Shown: positions 24,069 through 32,087 of the stretch, in pieces
Layout of the letters: every line of letters begins with the position of its first letter
Numbering within the stretch: position 1 is the stretch's first letter
Origin: JAFGBI01 sp964454025
Lineage (GTDB): Bacteria > Myxococcota_A > Polyangia > Polyangiales > Polyangiaceae
DNA: 64,000 nt
Assembly (NCBI GenBank): GCA_964454025.1
Contig: CAYVRP010000020.1
Coordinates: 1 to 64,000 of the forward strand
Reading direction: 5' to 3'
The notes under the pieces: model-generated
Seen by the model: only the letters and a program-made list of their open reading frames with translations
What the model was told of the DNA's origin: nothing
Database searches by the model: none
Made by a program: the position numbers and the translations under genes

Positions 24069-25280
24069 GTGGCCGCACGGAAGACGCCACCGAAGAGGAA
24101 GGCCGGGTCGAAGTCGACCGGCATCGCGCGTCGTGCCGAAGCGGTCATCGTGGAGGCCGACTACCGGCCACTGCTCGACGATGTCGCGGCGCTCATCGCC
24201 GAGGCCCGCCACCGCGCTGCCCGTGCCGTCAACCACGCGATGGTGGAGCTGTACTGGCAGGTGGGGCGCGTCATAGTGGAGCGGGAGCAGCGTGGGGCCG
24301 CGCGGGCGGCGTACGGGGAGGCCCTCATGCGACGGCTGGGCGACGACCTGTCGCAGCGATTCGGGAGGGGCTTCTCGAAGCCGAACCTCGAGTACATGCG
24401 GAGGTTCTTCTTGTGCTGGCCCGAGGCTGGCGCCGCCGCGGGAGAGATTGCCCAGACAATGTCTGGGCAGTCGGCGCCCGGGCCGAAAGACCAGACCTTG
24501 TCTAGGCAATCGGCCTCGGGACCGAAATGGCAGACGATGTCTGCCGCATCGGCCCCGTCCTTCCCCCTCCCCTGGTCGCACTACGTCCTCCTGCTCTCGG
24601 TGGACAACCCCGAAGCCCGCCGCTTCTACGAAGTCGAGGCCCTGCGTGGCGGCTGGACGGTGCGGCAGCTCCGGCGCCAGGTATCCAGCCAGTTCTACGA
24701 GCGCACGGCCCTGTCGAAGAACAAGGCGGCGATGCTCCGCGGCGGGCAGCAGGCGAAGTCCGAAGACGCCATCACCCCCGAGGAAGAACTCCGCGACCCC
24801 CTCGTGCTCGAGTTCCTCGACTTGAAGGACGAGTACTCGGAGACGGAGCTCGAGGAGGCGCTCATCCAGCGGCTCGAGGCGTTCCTGCTCGAGCTTGGCG
24901 GCGACTTCGCCTTCATCGGTCGCCAACGGCGTCTGCGGGTCGGGAACGCGTGGTACCGGGTGGACCTGTTGTTCTTCCACCGGGCGCTCCGCTGCCTGGT
25001 GGTCATCGACCTGAAGGTTGGAGAGCTCACGCACGCCGACGCCGGGCAGATGCACCTCTACCTGAACTATGCCCGCGAGCACTGGGTCCGCGAGGGCGAG
25101 AACCCGCCCGTGGGGCTCATCCTGTGCGCGAAGAAGGACTCAGCGGTGGCGAGATACGCGCTCGAGGGTCTGCCCAGCAAGGTGCTCGCCGCCGAGTACA
25201 AGCTGAAGCTGCCCGACGAGAAGGCGCTGGCTGCCGAGATTGAGCGGACCCGACGGATGCTGGCGGGGCGCGTTCGGTAG
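24069..25280 (+). CDS. PDDEXK nuclease, DUF1016/YhcG family
   Basis: GTG at 24069 gives 403 residues. N-terminal DUF1016 region: VNHAMVELYWQVGRVIVERE, GFSKPNLEYMRRFF. C-terminal PD-(D/E)XK nuclease: DLKDEYSETELEEALIQRLE, DFAFIGRQRRLRVGNAWYR with VDLLFFH, CLVVIDLKVGELTHADAGQ (D-x-K core) and GLILCAKKDSAVARYAL. Between the two lies an insert of about 2.7 copies of a 13-residue repeat (QTMSGQSAPGPKD and variants, about residues 135-170). YhcG proteins are linked to restriction-modification and defence islands; substrate DNA form is unknown. Length is otherwise normal. Confidence 0.85.
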   Translation: MAARKTPPKRKAGSKSTGIARRAEAVIVEADYRPLLDDVAALIAEARHRAARAVNHAMVELYWQVGRVIVEREQRGAARAAYGEALMRRLGDDLSQRFGRGFSKPNLEYMRRFFLCWPEAGAAAGEIAQTMSGQSAPGPKDQTLSRQSASGPKWQTMSAASAPSFPLPWSHYVLLLSVDNPEARRFYEVEALRGGWTVRQLRRQVSSQFYERTALSKNKAAMLRGGQQAKSEDAITPEEELRDPLVLEFLDLKDEYSETELEEALIQRLEAFLLELGGDFAFIGRQRRLRVGNAWYRVDLLFFHRALRCLVVIDLKVGELTHADAGQMHLYLNYAREHWVREGENPPVGLILCAKKDSAVARYALEGLPSKVLAAEYKLKLPDEKALAAEIERTRRMLAGRVR

Positions 25281-25288
25281 CGTGGGCG

Positions 25289-25573
25289 CTACTTCACCCC
25301 AGCCCCCCCGAGCCCCTCCAAAGGCTCCACCAACGCCCTCGCCGCCGCCCGCGCTCCGGTGACGTCCCCCGCCTCCAGCGCCTCGACGACACTCGCCGCA
25401 AGAGCTCGGGCGGCCACCGCCCTCGCCGGCATCACCCGGGGCGGGATGAAGCTCGCGAGCAGCCCGTCGGCCGACACCAGCCCGCCGCTCCCTGGGCCAA
25501 GGCCTGCGACCCCTCGCGCCTTCTGCGACAAGGCCGCGCTCCCCCGGCCGGCGCCAGCCGGGTCCACCCCCAC
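25289..25573 (-). CDS. small helical protein of mobile-element type
   Basis: From 25573 the frame gives 94 residues ending AAARALVEPLEGLGGAGVK. The region AVAARALAASVVEALEAGD is strongly helical and similar in pattern to the product at 25624-25851 (VMAALAAGDTVAARAAARG). Small proteins with an ALxAGDxxAARAAxxAL motif accompany integrases and replication genes in myxobacterial islands. Start not certain; function unknown. Confidence 0.4.
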   Translation of the reverse strand: MGVDPAGAGRGSAALSQKARGVAGLGPGSGGLVSADGLLASFIPPRVMPARAVAARALAASVVEALEAGDVTGARAAARALVEPLEGLGGAGVK

Positions 25574-25623
25574 AGGCGTCGCTCGCCCCGCGGGGTGGCG
25601 GAGACGCCCGGTGGTGGTTCACG

Positions 25624-25851
25624 TCACGCCGCCCGCCGACTCACGCCGCCGTAGGTGGGTCGATGGTCCCCCAGCTTGACGACGGTGCCCCCGGTGTCGG
25701 GGAGAGCCTCGAGGAGGGCGAGGAGGCCTCTCGCGGCCGCCCTGGCGGCGACGGTGTCGCCGGCGGCCAGGGCGGCCATGACCGTGTCGAAAAGGGCCCT
25801 GGTGGCGGTGGCCGTGGGTGACAGATACGGTGTCGATGCCAGTGCCGCCAC
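25624..25851 (-). CDS. small helical protein, related to its neighbour
   Basis: A GTG at 25851 gives 75 residues: an N-terminal STPYLSPTATATRALFD and a helix VMAALAAGDTVAARAAARG followed by LLALLEALPDTGGTV. The same frame stays open upstream through the att repeat, where translation is of tRNA sequence and cannot be native. Similarity to 25289-25573 suggests tandem duplication. Function unknown. Confidence 0.38.
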   Translation of the reverse strand: MAALASTPYLSPTATATRALFDTVMAALAAGDTVAARAAARGLLALLEALPDTGGTVVKLGDHRPTYGGVSRRAA

Positions 25852-25999
25852 CGCCGAAGTCTCGGCCCCTTCGCTCCGTCGAGCCCCCGTGATTGGGCCG
25901 GGAACGCCCCGGGCCGGTCGCTCCTCGCAACCCCTCGCACTCGAATCCCTCGGCAAATCCGTAAGTACTTGATACGGTTTTTGAAGTTGCCCTTCTCTC

Positions 26000-26037
26000 A
26001 ATCCGGAGGCTGAAGGTTCGAGTCCTTCATGGCCCAC
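26000..26037 (+). repeat. att repeat copy 3 with CCA end
   Basis: Third copy of the 38-bp tRNA 3'-end sequence. Here it is followed by CA, so the tRNA end would read GGCCCACCA with an encoded CCA. This is the expected ancestral 3' end of the tRNA-Lys gene and therefore the right border of the island. Confidence 0.82.
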
Positions 26038-26247
26038 CACCGAGCGGCACGGGTGTCGTTCTTCGAGGTCAAAGATTCGCGGGCGCGGGCGGGTGCTCCA
26101 GGCGACCGCGTACGGCAGCACCGCCGGAGGGTGGCGTCAGGTCGTTCATGGCCCGTGACCGGTAGGGAAAGCACCGCACTTCGATGAAGAGCGTCGCGAC
26201 CAGCGACGACGGTTGACGGGGGTGGGGAATCGCCGTCTCATCCCCTC

Positions 26248-26865
26248 GTGATGGCGCGAAAGGGGGGAGGCTGCATCGTCACCGCGGTGCTCGCCTTCGG
26301 CTGTGCCGGGCCTCGCGTGGTGGCCCACCCCCCCGCGGACAGCGGCGGCGTGGCGGCGCCGAGCGCCGATCTCCCGCCCGGCGCGACCCCGGAGGCGCCT
26401 GCTCGTCTCTCCGCGCCCGCGGTGCCGCCGGGCTGGATCGGCGGCACCGCGGAGGCGGAGGTGGCGCGAGGCTGCGGCGCGGTCACCGACGCGCTCCTCG
26501 ATCCCGACTCCTACTGGGCGCTGTTCGCCAACACCCGCGCCGTCGAGCCGCACGGCCTCGGGAGCCGCGGAGAGCTGGTGGTCACCGTGGAGCAGGGGTA
26601 CGCGTTCGCGTCCGGCCGCTACGTCGCCCACGTCCTCGAGGTGAACCCCCGGCGCGTGGTGGCGTGGATCGACCCCATCCGGAACGTACGCGACGGTTGG
26701 GCTGAGTTCGATCTCGTCCCGGTGGACGTCGAGCGCTGTCACGTCGCCATGTTCACGGCGGCCGACCTGGGCGAGGGGATCGTGGTGCGCCTGTTCCGAA
26801 ACGCGATCGAGGGCGCCATGCTGATGACGCCCCACCTGCTGCGGGACTTCGTCGAGCAGGGTTAG
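26248..26865 (+). CDS. lipoprotein with SRPBCC/START-like domain
   Basis: GTG at 26248 is followed immediately by ATG at 26251; about 205 residues. The signal peptide ends in the lipobox VLAFGC, and a Pro/Ala linker runs to about 65. The remaining part has the pattern of a polyketide-cyclase/START fold: a helix with DALLDPDSYWALFANT, then strands ELVVTVEQGYAFASG, VAHVLEVNPRRVVAWID and HVAMFTAADLG, and the final helix DLGEGIVVRLFRNAI with HLLRDFVEQ. Ligand unknown. It is the first intact gene after the tRNA island. Confidence 0.6.
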   Translation: MMARKGGGCIVTAVLAFGCAGPRVVAHPPADSGGVAAPSADLPPGATPEAPARLSAPAVPPGWIGGTAEAEVARGCGAVTDALLDPDSYWALFANTRAVEPHGLGSRGELVVTVEQGYAFASGRYVAHVLEVNPRRVVAWIDPIRNVRDGWAEFDLVPVDVERCHVAMFTAADLGEGIVVRLFRNAIEGAMLMTPHLLRDFVEQG

Positions 26866-26893
26866 CGCCGCCGCGCGAACGCCCCCGCCTCGC

Positions 26894-28300
26894 TCAGGCA
26901 TCCGCGTCGACGAGCAGCTCTTCGACCCCCTGAGCCGCCCCCGGAGCGCCGCCGGCGGCCAGCGCAGACTCCGACGACCGAGGTTTCTCGGGGCGGGATG
27001 CGCGCGGCGGCGGGGCGCCGACGATCCCCTTCACCTTCGCGATGAGCTTTCCGATGTCTCCGCGGAACTGCGGGTCCGGCCGCACGCGGAAGGTGTCGAG
27101 ATAGGCCAGGTCCCGCAGCACGTCGGGGAGATCGTCCGGCCTGGGCAACGGCGTGTCCCCGATCAGGACCGGGACGACCTGCACGCCCTTCCTCATCGCC
27201 ACCACGAGTGCTACCCGCACCGGATCGGTCGCCTGGTGGAGACGGCGCTCCCGAGACGTACCCTGGCCCGAGAGCCAGCGTTCGCCGACGACCACGAGCA
27301 CGAGCTTGCACGGCTCGAGGACCGTCTCCGCGAGCCCGCGCAGCTCGGCGCCGGACGAGGCCGCCAGGGTGTCGTCGGACACGGGCTCGGCACCGAGGGC
27401 CAGGGCCAGGTGATCCCGGATGCGCTCCGCCGCCCAGACAGCGTCATCGCGGCGGTATGAGAAGAATACCGGTGATGGCCGCCCCGGGGGGACGACGGGG
27501 AAAGAAGCTCCACACTTGGGGCAGCGAAGCTGCCTCCCCCCGGGCGGCACCCGGCGTGGATCGACCTGGAACGTCGCCAGGCAACCCGAGCAGACGACCC
27601 GCATCGTGCTCGATGCCGCCTCCGACCCGGGCAGGCTCGAGGCGACCGGGGCGTCGGCGGCCGCTGCGTCCGCCGTGTCCGCCTCGGGCGGGGTCGAGTC
27701 GAACGAGGCGCCGACGCGCGCGAGCAGAGCGTCGAAGGAGAACGGTTTCTTGACGTAGGCCTCGGCCGAGGTGGCAAGCTTGCCGTGCTTCGCGAACGTC
27801 TCCTCGGTGGCATCCGCGCTCATGATCACGAGCGGAACGTCCTTCAGCGCCGGATCCCGCTTGAGCTTGTTGCAGATCGCGAAGCCGTTGATGCGCGGGA
27901 ACTCGGCCGACACCAGGATGAGATCGGGCCGGCGCTGCGCGGCCTCCTCGAGGCCGAGCTTCAATTCATCCACGACGGTCGTGGCGCAGCGGATGCGGGC
28001 GAAGCCCTCCGTGAGCTCCTGGGCGAGCGCCCGGTCCGTCTCGAACACGAGGACGCGCTTCGACCCCGGATCGCTCGTGGACCGCGGATCCCGGCTCGTG
28101 CGCCCCGCGACGGCCGCGACCGGCGCCTCGGGCGTCGTGCTGCGCGTGGGCTCGTCGACGGAGATCTGAAGGGACTCTCCGTCCCAGAAGACCCGGAGCC
28201 CGGCCTGGCACTTCTTGCAGCGCAGTCGCGCCGAACGACCCCGCAGCTTCTCATCCGCGACGGTGTACCGGGTGGCGCAGCGGGGACAGGAGAGGTTCAT
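26894..28300 (-). CDS. zinc ribbon / pseudo-receiver / zinc ribbon / TIR-domain protein
   Basis: ATG at 28300 gives 468 residues. Residues 1-45 are an MJ0042-type zinc ribbon (CPRCATRYTV ... LRCKKCQAGLRV). Residues about 81-195 form a receiver domain resembling FrzS: VLVFETDRALAQEL, RRPDLILVSAEFPR and AYVKKPF. Ser131 occupies the phospho-Asp position, so it is a pseudo-receiver. Residues 234-272 are a second zinc ribbon (VVCSGCLATFQVDPRR ... LRCPKCGASFPV). A TIR domain starts at 277: VFFSYRRDDAVWAAERI, CKLVLVVVGERWL, QVVPVLIGD. The site usually holding the NADase Glu (DxVRxEI) reads DPVRVAL. All signalling sites thus seem degenerate, which suggests a protein-interaction scaffold. Confidence 0.82.
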   Translation of the reverse strand: MNLSCPRCATRYTVADEKLRGRSARLRCKKCQAGLRVFWDGESLQISVDEPTRSTTPEAPVAAVAGRTSRDPRSTSDPGSKRVLVFETDRALAQELTEGFARIRCATTVVDELKLGLEEAAQRRPDLILVSAEFPRINGFAICNKLKRDPALKDVPLVIMSADATEETFAKHGKLATSAEAYVKKPFSFDALLARVGASFDSTPPEADTADAAAADAPVASSLPGSEAASSTMRVVCSGCLATFQVDPRRVPPGGRQLRCPKCGASFPVVPPGRPSPVFFSYRRDDAVWAAERIRDHLALALGAEPVSDDTLAASSGAELRGLAETVLEPCKLVLVVVGERWLSGQGTSRERRLHQATDPVRVALVVAMRKGVQVVPVLIGDTPLPRPDDLPDVLRDLAYLDTFRVRPDPQFRGDIGKLIAKVKGIVGAPPPRASRPEKPRSSESALAAGGAPGAAQGVEELLVDADA

Positions 28301-28877
28301 GGGCCTGCCTCACGCTCGCGTTCACTGCGGCCAACGCGCCGACAGGGCGCGGAGCCGAAGGGGGGACCCGTGGGAGACGGGGGCGCAGCCGCCGAGACGC
28401 GCGCGCCAAAGCCACCTCCCGGTGGGCAGCGCCGAGCACCGCGGGGGGGGCGCCGGGTGTCAACGAGGGTAGCCAGCACGAAGCCTTGACTTTATCACGG
28501 TTTCGCGCTCGCTGACAGACGCCTTCCCGGGTCCCGTCTACACCAGCTCACGCCCAGCGGTGCAGAGCGGCGAGTCTTGTCTGGCGCTCGCCCGTCGCGA
28601 CACCGTGATGCCGCCACCGGAGAGGCGGGTGAACCCAGGGTCAGTCCAGGGGGAAGGGCCCGCTGGCGCCATTGGGGGGAGCGCTGCGAGAGTCCTGGTG
28701 CCGGACCGCCGCTGGATCCGATCCCCATTCGAGGGGCTGCCGACCCGCTGCACGTCCGCACCCGCGGTGGACCCACCGCCCCCGGGCGGGACGGTGAAGA
28801 GCCGCGCAGAGCTCGCTCGGCCCCGCGCGGTTCGGCCCCTCCTCACCCCACGTGGCTCGTGGTCTCGCCCGGCTCCC
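28301..28877. other. intergenic gap, no gene seen
   Basis: The 577 bp between the TIR-protein start and the stop of the SpoIIAA-like gene contain long open frames on several strands, as expected at this GC content, but none with protein-like composition. The promoter of the TIR gene must lie here. Confidence 0.45.
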
Positions 28878-29399
28878 TCAGAACCGCGGCAACGCCGGAG
28901 AGGTCTGCGGCTCGGTGATCCCGAGCCAGTCCAGCGCGGACTCCCGGTCGTCGAAGACCATCACCCGATCATGCGCCCCGTGCTCGGCAGCGAACATCTC
29001 GAGCGCCCCCGCCGCCGCGAGGGAGGGGATGGACGCCGCGAGGATGGCCAGGCGTCGTGGCGCCCAGGGGCCCCCGAACACGTGCGCGGCGAGGTCGCGC
29101 AGGTTGGCGGGGGACAGCCCGCTCAGATCGCCGTCTATGACGTTCCAGAACGCCAGCTCGCTGAGGCCGAGATCGAGCGCCTCCTCGAGCGCTTCGACGA
29201 GGATCTCGAACGTCACCTTCCCCCGCAGAACGCAGATCAGCAGGTCCGCCTGGGTGCCGCGCTTGCAGATCACGTGCGGTCCCCGACCGCGGAGATAGCG
29301 GCGGCTGATCGGGATCTGCGGGGTGGCGTCGTCGTCGAGCATCGCCTCGCCGTCGACCGGATCGTGTTCCACGCGGATGGTCCGAACAACTGGCGACAT
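28878..29399 (-). CDS. SpoIIAA-like (STAS) domain protein
   Basis: ATG at 29399 gives 173 residues. After an acidic N-terminus, the domain shows the SpoIIAA-like fold: LLICVLRGKVTFEILVEALE, LAFWNVIDGDLSGLS, APRRLAILAASIPSLA, MFAAEHGAHDRVMVFDDRES and ALDWLGI. The closing FDDRESALDWL is typical of this family. STAS/SpoIIAA-like proteins act in lipid-binding or regulatory interactions; no kinase partner is adjacent. The frame is open another 200 codons upstream, but those residues have non-coding composition. Confidence 0.65.
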   Translation of the reverse strand: MSPVVRTIRVEHDPVDGEAMLDDDATPQIPISRRYLRGRGPHVICKRGTQADLLICVLRGKVTFEILVEALEEALDLGLSELAFWNVIDGDLSGLSPANLRDLAAHVFGGPWAPRRLAILAASIPSLAAAGALEMFAAEHGAHDRVMVFDDRESALDWLGITEPQTSPALPRF

Positions 29400-30060
29400 T
29401 CGCCGCCGAGTCCAAGTTCGGGGCGAAAGAAGGAAAACCAGAGTGGCCGCCGCGAGCTCGCATCCTCCACTGACGTGGGCGCGCGGACAGCAGCGAGCAC
29501 CAGCGCCGAGCGGGCGCAGGGCGTTCACCCACGACGGAATCGGGGCCGCCATTCCTCGGGGGCAATCGCCCGCGCACCCCGCGCGATGCTCCGCACGGAC
29601 GGCAGGCTCCGGCGGTTCGACAGGTTCGCTGGCGAGGAGGAGCGCGATCCGCCTCCGATCCGCAACGCCGAGCTCGAGAAAGCCAGTCGATGCAGCGCGC
29701 CTGGCGGCGGCCGAGGCGGCGAGAATCGGAGTGGTAGACGCTACCGCAGCTAACGCTCGGCGCTGCTCCGTGGTGCCGAACGTGCAGCGCGGCCTTCGCG
29801 ACGGAGCGCCGCTCCGCGAGGACGCAGACCACGCGGGACATGGGCACGGCGCAAACTGATCGCGCACGCGTTGTTCGTTGACGATGGCAGCGAGTCGAGC
29901 CCGATCTCCGAATCGCGCCCTTGCGACCTCGTCGCAAAGTCGCAGCGAAGGTGCGAAGGGCGACCAGAGAACATCAGAGAAGGTGCCCATCGGATCGGGC
30001 TCCGCTTGCACATGAACCGTCGCGCCGGTCGTCACCCGCGGCCTGACCCGCTAGACTCGC
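29400..30060. other. intergenic gap between divergent genes
   Basis: About 660 bp with locally lower GC than its surroundings. Several overlapping frames exist but none looks like protein. It holds the promoters of the SpoIIAA-like gene and the arylsulfotransferase-like gene, and may include a decayed gene. Confidence 0.4.
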
Positions 30061-30063
30061 GTG

Positions 30064-32052
30064 ATGCGGCGTCGGCTCCTCGCTTCACTCTGCCCGTTGG
30101 TTTCCGGCGTCGTGATCGCCTGCGGCGGCGAGGACGATCTGCCGAGGTCATCCCCATCAGGCGGAGCTCCAGGCAGCGGAGGGATCTCGTCGATCGGGGG
30201 CGCGGGTGGGCTCGCGAGCCCCACCGCAGGAGGCACGGAGGGGTCGGGCAGCGCGAGCGAGACGGGAGGGGTCGCGGGCCGAAGCGGCGGGCAGGGTGGC
30301 AGCCCGCCCGGCGGGACCGGTCCGGGCGGCAGCGCTGGTGCCGGTGGTGGTGGCACCGGCGGCGAGAGTGCAGGTGGCGCCAGCGGAGCAGCGATCGGGG
30401 GTGCCAGCGCCACCGGCGGCGCCAGCGGCGCCGCCGCCGCCGGCACGGGCGGCGCGGCGGCCGGCGGTCTGGTGACGGGCGGCGGGAGCGGCGCCGAGAG
30501 CGCGGGCAGCGGCGGGGAGCTGCTCGGGGTCCCGGTCGCGTTCACCCAGGAGCCGACCTTCACGGGCAACGACAACCCCGCGGCCCCTCAGGCCGGCGTG
30601 CTGCGCCTGGCCACGGACGTGGTCGCTGCGGTCCGCGTCACCGTCACCGGTGGCGACGAGGAGTGGACGCTCGATCTGCCGCCGGCCACCGTCTTCGAGA
30701 AGCCGATCCTGGGCCTCAAACCAGACACGACCTACGCCGTGTCGTTGACCGCGACCGCGGGTGACAACACGCTCACCGCAGGTCCGCTGGAGTGGACCAC
30801 GCCGCCGCTGCCCGAGGACTTCATCCCCCTCGCGGTCGCCGTGAGCGAGCCGGATCGGATGGAGCCGGGCATGACCCTGTTCGCCGTCCGCGAGGGATGG
30901 CAGATGACGACCGCGCCGATCCTCATCGTGGACCACGCGGGCGTCGTGCGCTGGTACTTCTCGGACCCGGAGAACCGGGCCCAGGAGGATCTGATCCGGC
31001 TCGCTGACGGGCACCTCCTGTTCGGCCGTGATTTCTGCAACCTGCGCGAGATCGACCTGCTCGGCAACGTGGTGGCCGCGTGGCACGCGACCGAGTGGCC
31101 TCGCACCTGCGACACGATCGAGGGCAGCGTGCCCGTGCCGGTAGTCGACTTCCACCACGAGTCGTCCCTCCTGGCGAGCGGCAACCTCCTCACGCTGTCG
31201 ACCGAGACCCGCACGGTCGAGGGCATGCCCACCGACGAGGACGACCCCGACGCCGACACCCAGACCGCCCTGGTGATGGGCTCCGCCATCGTGGAGTTCT
31301 CCCCGCAGGGCGAGATCATCAAGCACATCTCGCTGCTCGACCTGCTGGATCCGACCCGCATCGGCCGCGACGCGCTCGACACCTCCTGGACGTCGCAGCA
31401 CGTCGCCGGGGGGCAGCGGCCGCTCGACTGGGATCACGCCAACGCGGTGATCTACGACGCGGCGTCGGACTCGTACTACGTGTCGCTCCGCCACCAGGAC
31501 GCCGTCGTCAAGGTGAACCGGACCACCGAGACGCTAACCTGGATCCTCGGCAACCCGGCCAACTGGGTGGAGCCGTGGAGCGACAAGCTCCTCACGCCGG
31601 TCGGCGACCTGCTCTGGCCGTTCCACCAGCACGCGGTCGAGCTCAACGCGCTGGGGGTCGGCCTGTACGACAACGGCAACTACCGCGCGGCCGCGTTCGA
31701 GGCCTTCGATCCCGAGGTGCCGCAGTTCAGCCGGGCCGTCGCCTACGCGGTGGACGAGGCCAGCATGACGGTCAGCGAGGTCTGGAGCTACGGACCGCCG
31801 TCGGGGGAGGACTCGTTCTTCTCCCCCGGCATGGGCGACGCCGACTGGCAGCCGGTGACCGGCAACGTCCTCATCACCAGCTCCGAGCTCGTGAGCGAGG
31901 CCGATACGCCCATGGGCGCCGACACCACCTACACCCAGATCCTCGAGGTCACGCCGGACGGTACCCGCGTCTTCGAGCTCTCGACGCAGGGTGAGGCGGG
32001 CAGCGCCTACCCGGCCTATCGCGCCGAGCGCATCCCGGACATCCGCCGGTAG
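30064..32052 (+). CDS. arylsulfotransferase (ASST)-like lipoprotein
   Basis: ATG at 30064 (GTG at 30061 just upstream) gives about 662 residues. Lipobox VVIACGG, a Gly/Ala/Ser linker to about residue 155, a fibronectin-like beta domain (YAVSLTATAGDNTLT), then a six-bladed propeller as in arylsulfate sulfotransferase: ILIVDHAGVVRWYF, LADGHLLFGRDFCNLREID, VDFHHESSLLASGN, DWDHANAVIYD, YYVSLRHQDAVVKVN and WPFHQHAVEL. The conserved His residues and the Arg in SLRHQD correspond to the ASST active site, where a histidine carries the sulfate. Likely transfers sulfate between phenolic compounds at the cell surface. Substrates unknown; no dsb-type partner gene nearby. Confidence 0.82.
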   Translation: MRRRLLASLCPLVSGVVIACGGEDDLPRSSPSGGAPGSGGISSIGGAGGLASPTAGGTEGSGSASETGGVAGRSGGQGGSPPGGTGPGGSAGAGGGGTGGESAGGASGAAIGGASATGGASGAAAAGTGGAAAGGLVTGGGSGAESAGSGGELLGVPVAFTQEPTFTGNDNPAAPQAGVLRLATDVVAAVRVTVTGGDEEWTLDLPPATVFEKPILGLKPDTTYAVSLTATAGDNTLTAGPLEWTTPPLPEDFIPLAVAVSEPDRMEPGMTLFAVREGWQMTTAPILIVDHAGVVRWYFSDPENRAQEDLIRLADGHLLFGRDFCNLREIDLLGNVVAAWHATEWPRTCDTIEGSVPVPVVDFHHESSLLASGNLLTLSTETRTVEGMPTDEDDPDADTQTALVMGSAIVEFSPQGEIIKHISLLDLLDPTRIGRDALDTSWTSQHVAGGQRPLDWDHANAVIYDAASDSYYVSLRHQDAVVKVNRTTETLTWILGNPANWVEPWSDKLLTPVGDLLWPFHQHAVELNALGVGLYDNGNYRAAAFEAFDPEVPQFSRAVAYAVDEASMTVSEVWSYGPPSGEDSFFSPGMGDADWQPVTGNVLITSSELVSEADTPMGADTTYTQILEVTPDGTRVFELSTQGEAGSAYPAYRAERIPDIRR

Positions 32053-32087
32053 CGGCGATCCCCCGCTGCCCGGTCAACGCCCCCCAA

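Larger units (their letters stand above)
23453..26037. mobile_element. integrated module B (YhcG nuclease), tandem with module A
   Basis: The second interval between copies of the tRNA 3'-end repeat is 2547 bp repeat to repeat. It starts with the last 90 codons of the same integrase gene (identical DNA to module A), then broken short frames, a DUF1016/YhcG nuclease gene and two related small frames. The right border at 26000-26037 carries the presumed original tRNA end followed by chromosomal DNA. Confidence 0.68.

Noticed and set aside
23451..25082. 543-residue open frame on the minus strand ending in the integrase fragment
   Set aside because: Only the last 87 codons are integrase. The rest is antisense to the YhcG nuclease gene and has no domain.
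25624..26121. Start of the small right-end protein upstream of the att repeat
   Set aside because: The extension translates tRNA sequence (HEGLEPSASGL-type peptide), a known artefact of reading tRNA genes backwards.
28560..29753. 397-residue open frame on the plus strand
   Set aside because: It is antisense to the SpoIIAA-like gene, and its Arg/Ala/Gly/Pro-heavy composition is that of a shadow frame in GC-rich DNA.
29400..30035. N-terminal extension of the SpoIIAA-like frame to 30035
   Set aside because: The extra 212 residues are rich in Arg/Ser/Cys/Pro, with no fold-like pattern, and the domain begins after the ATG at 29399.
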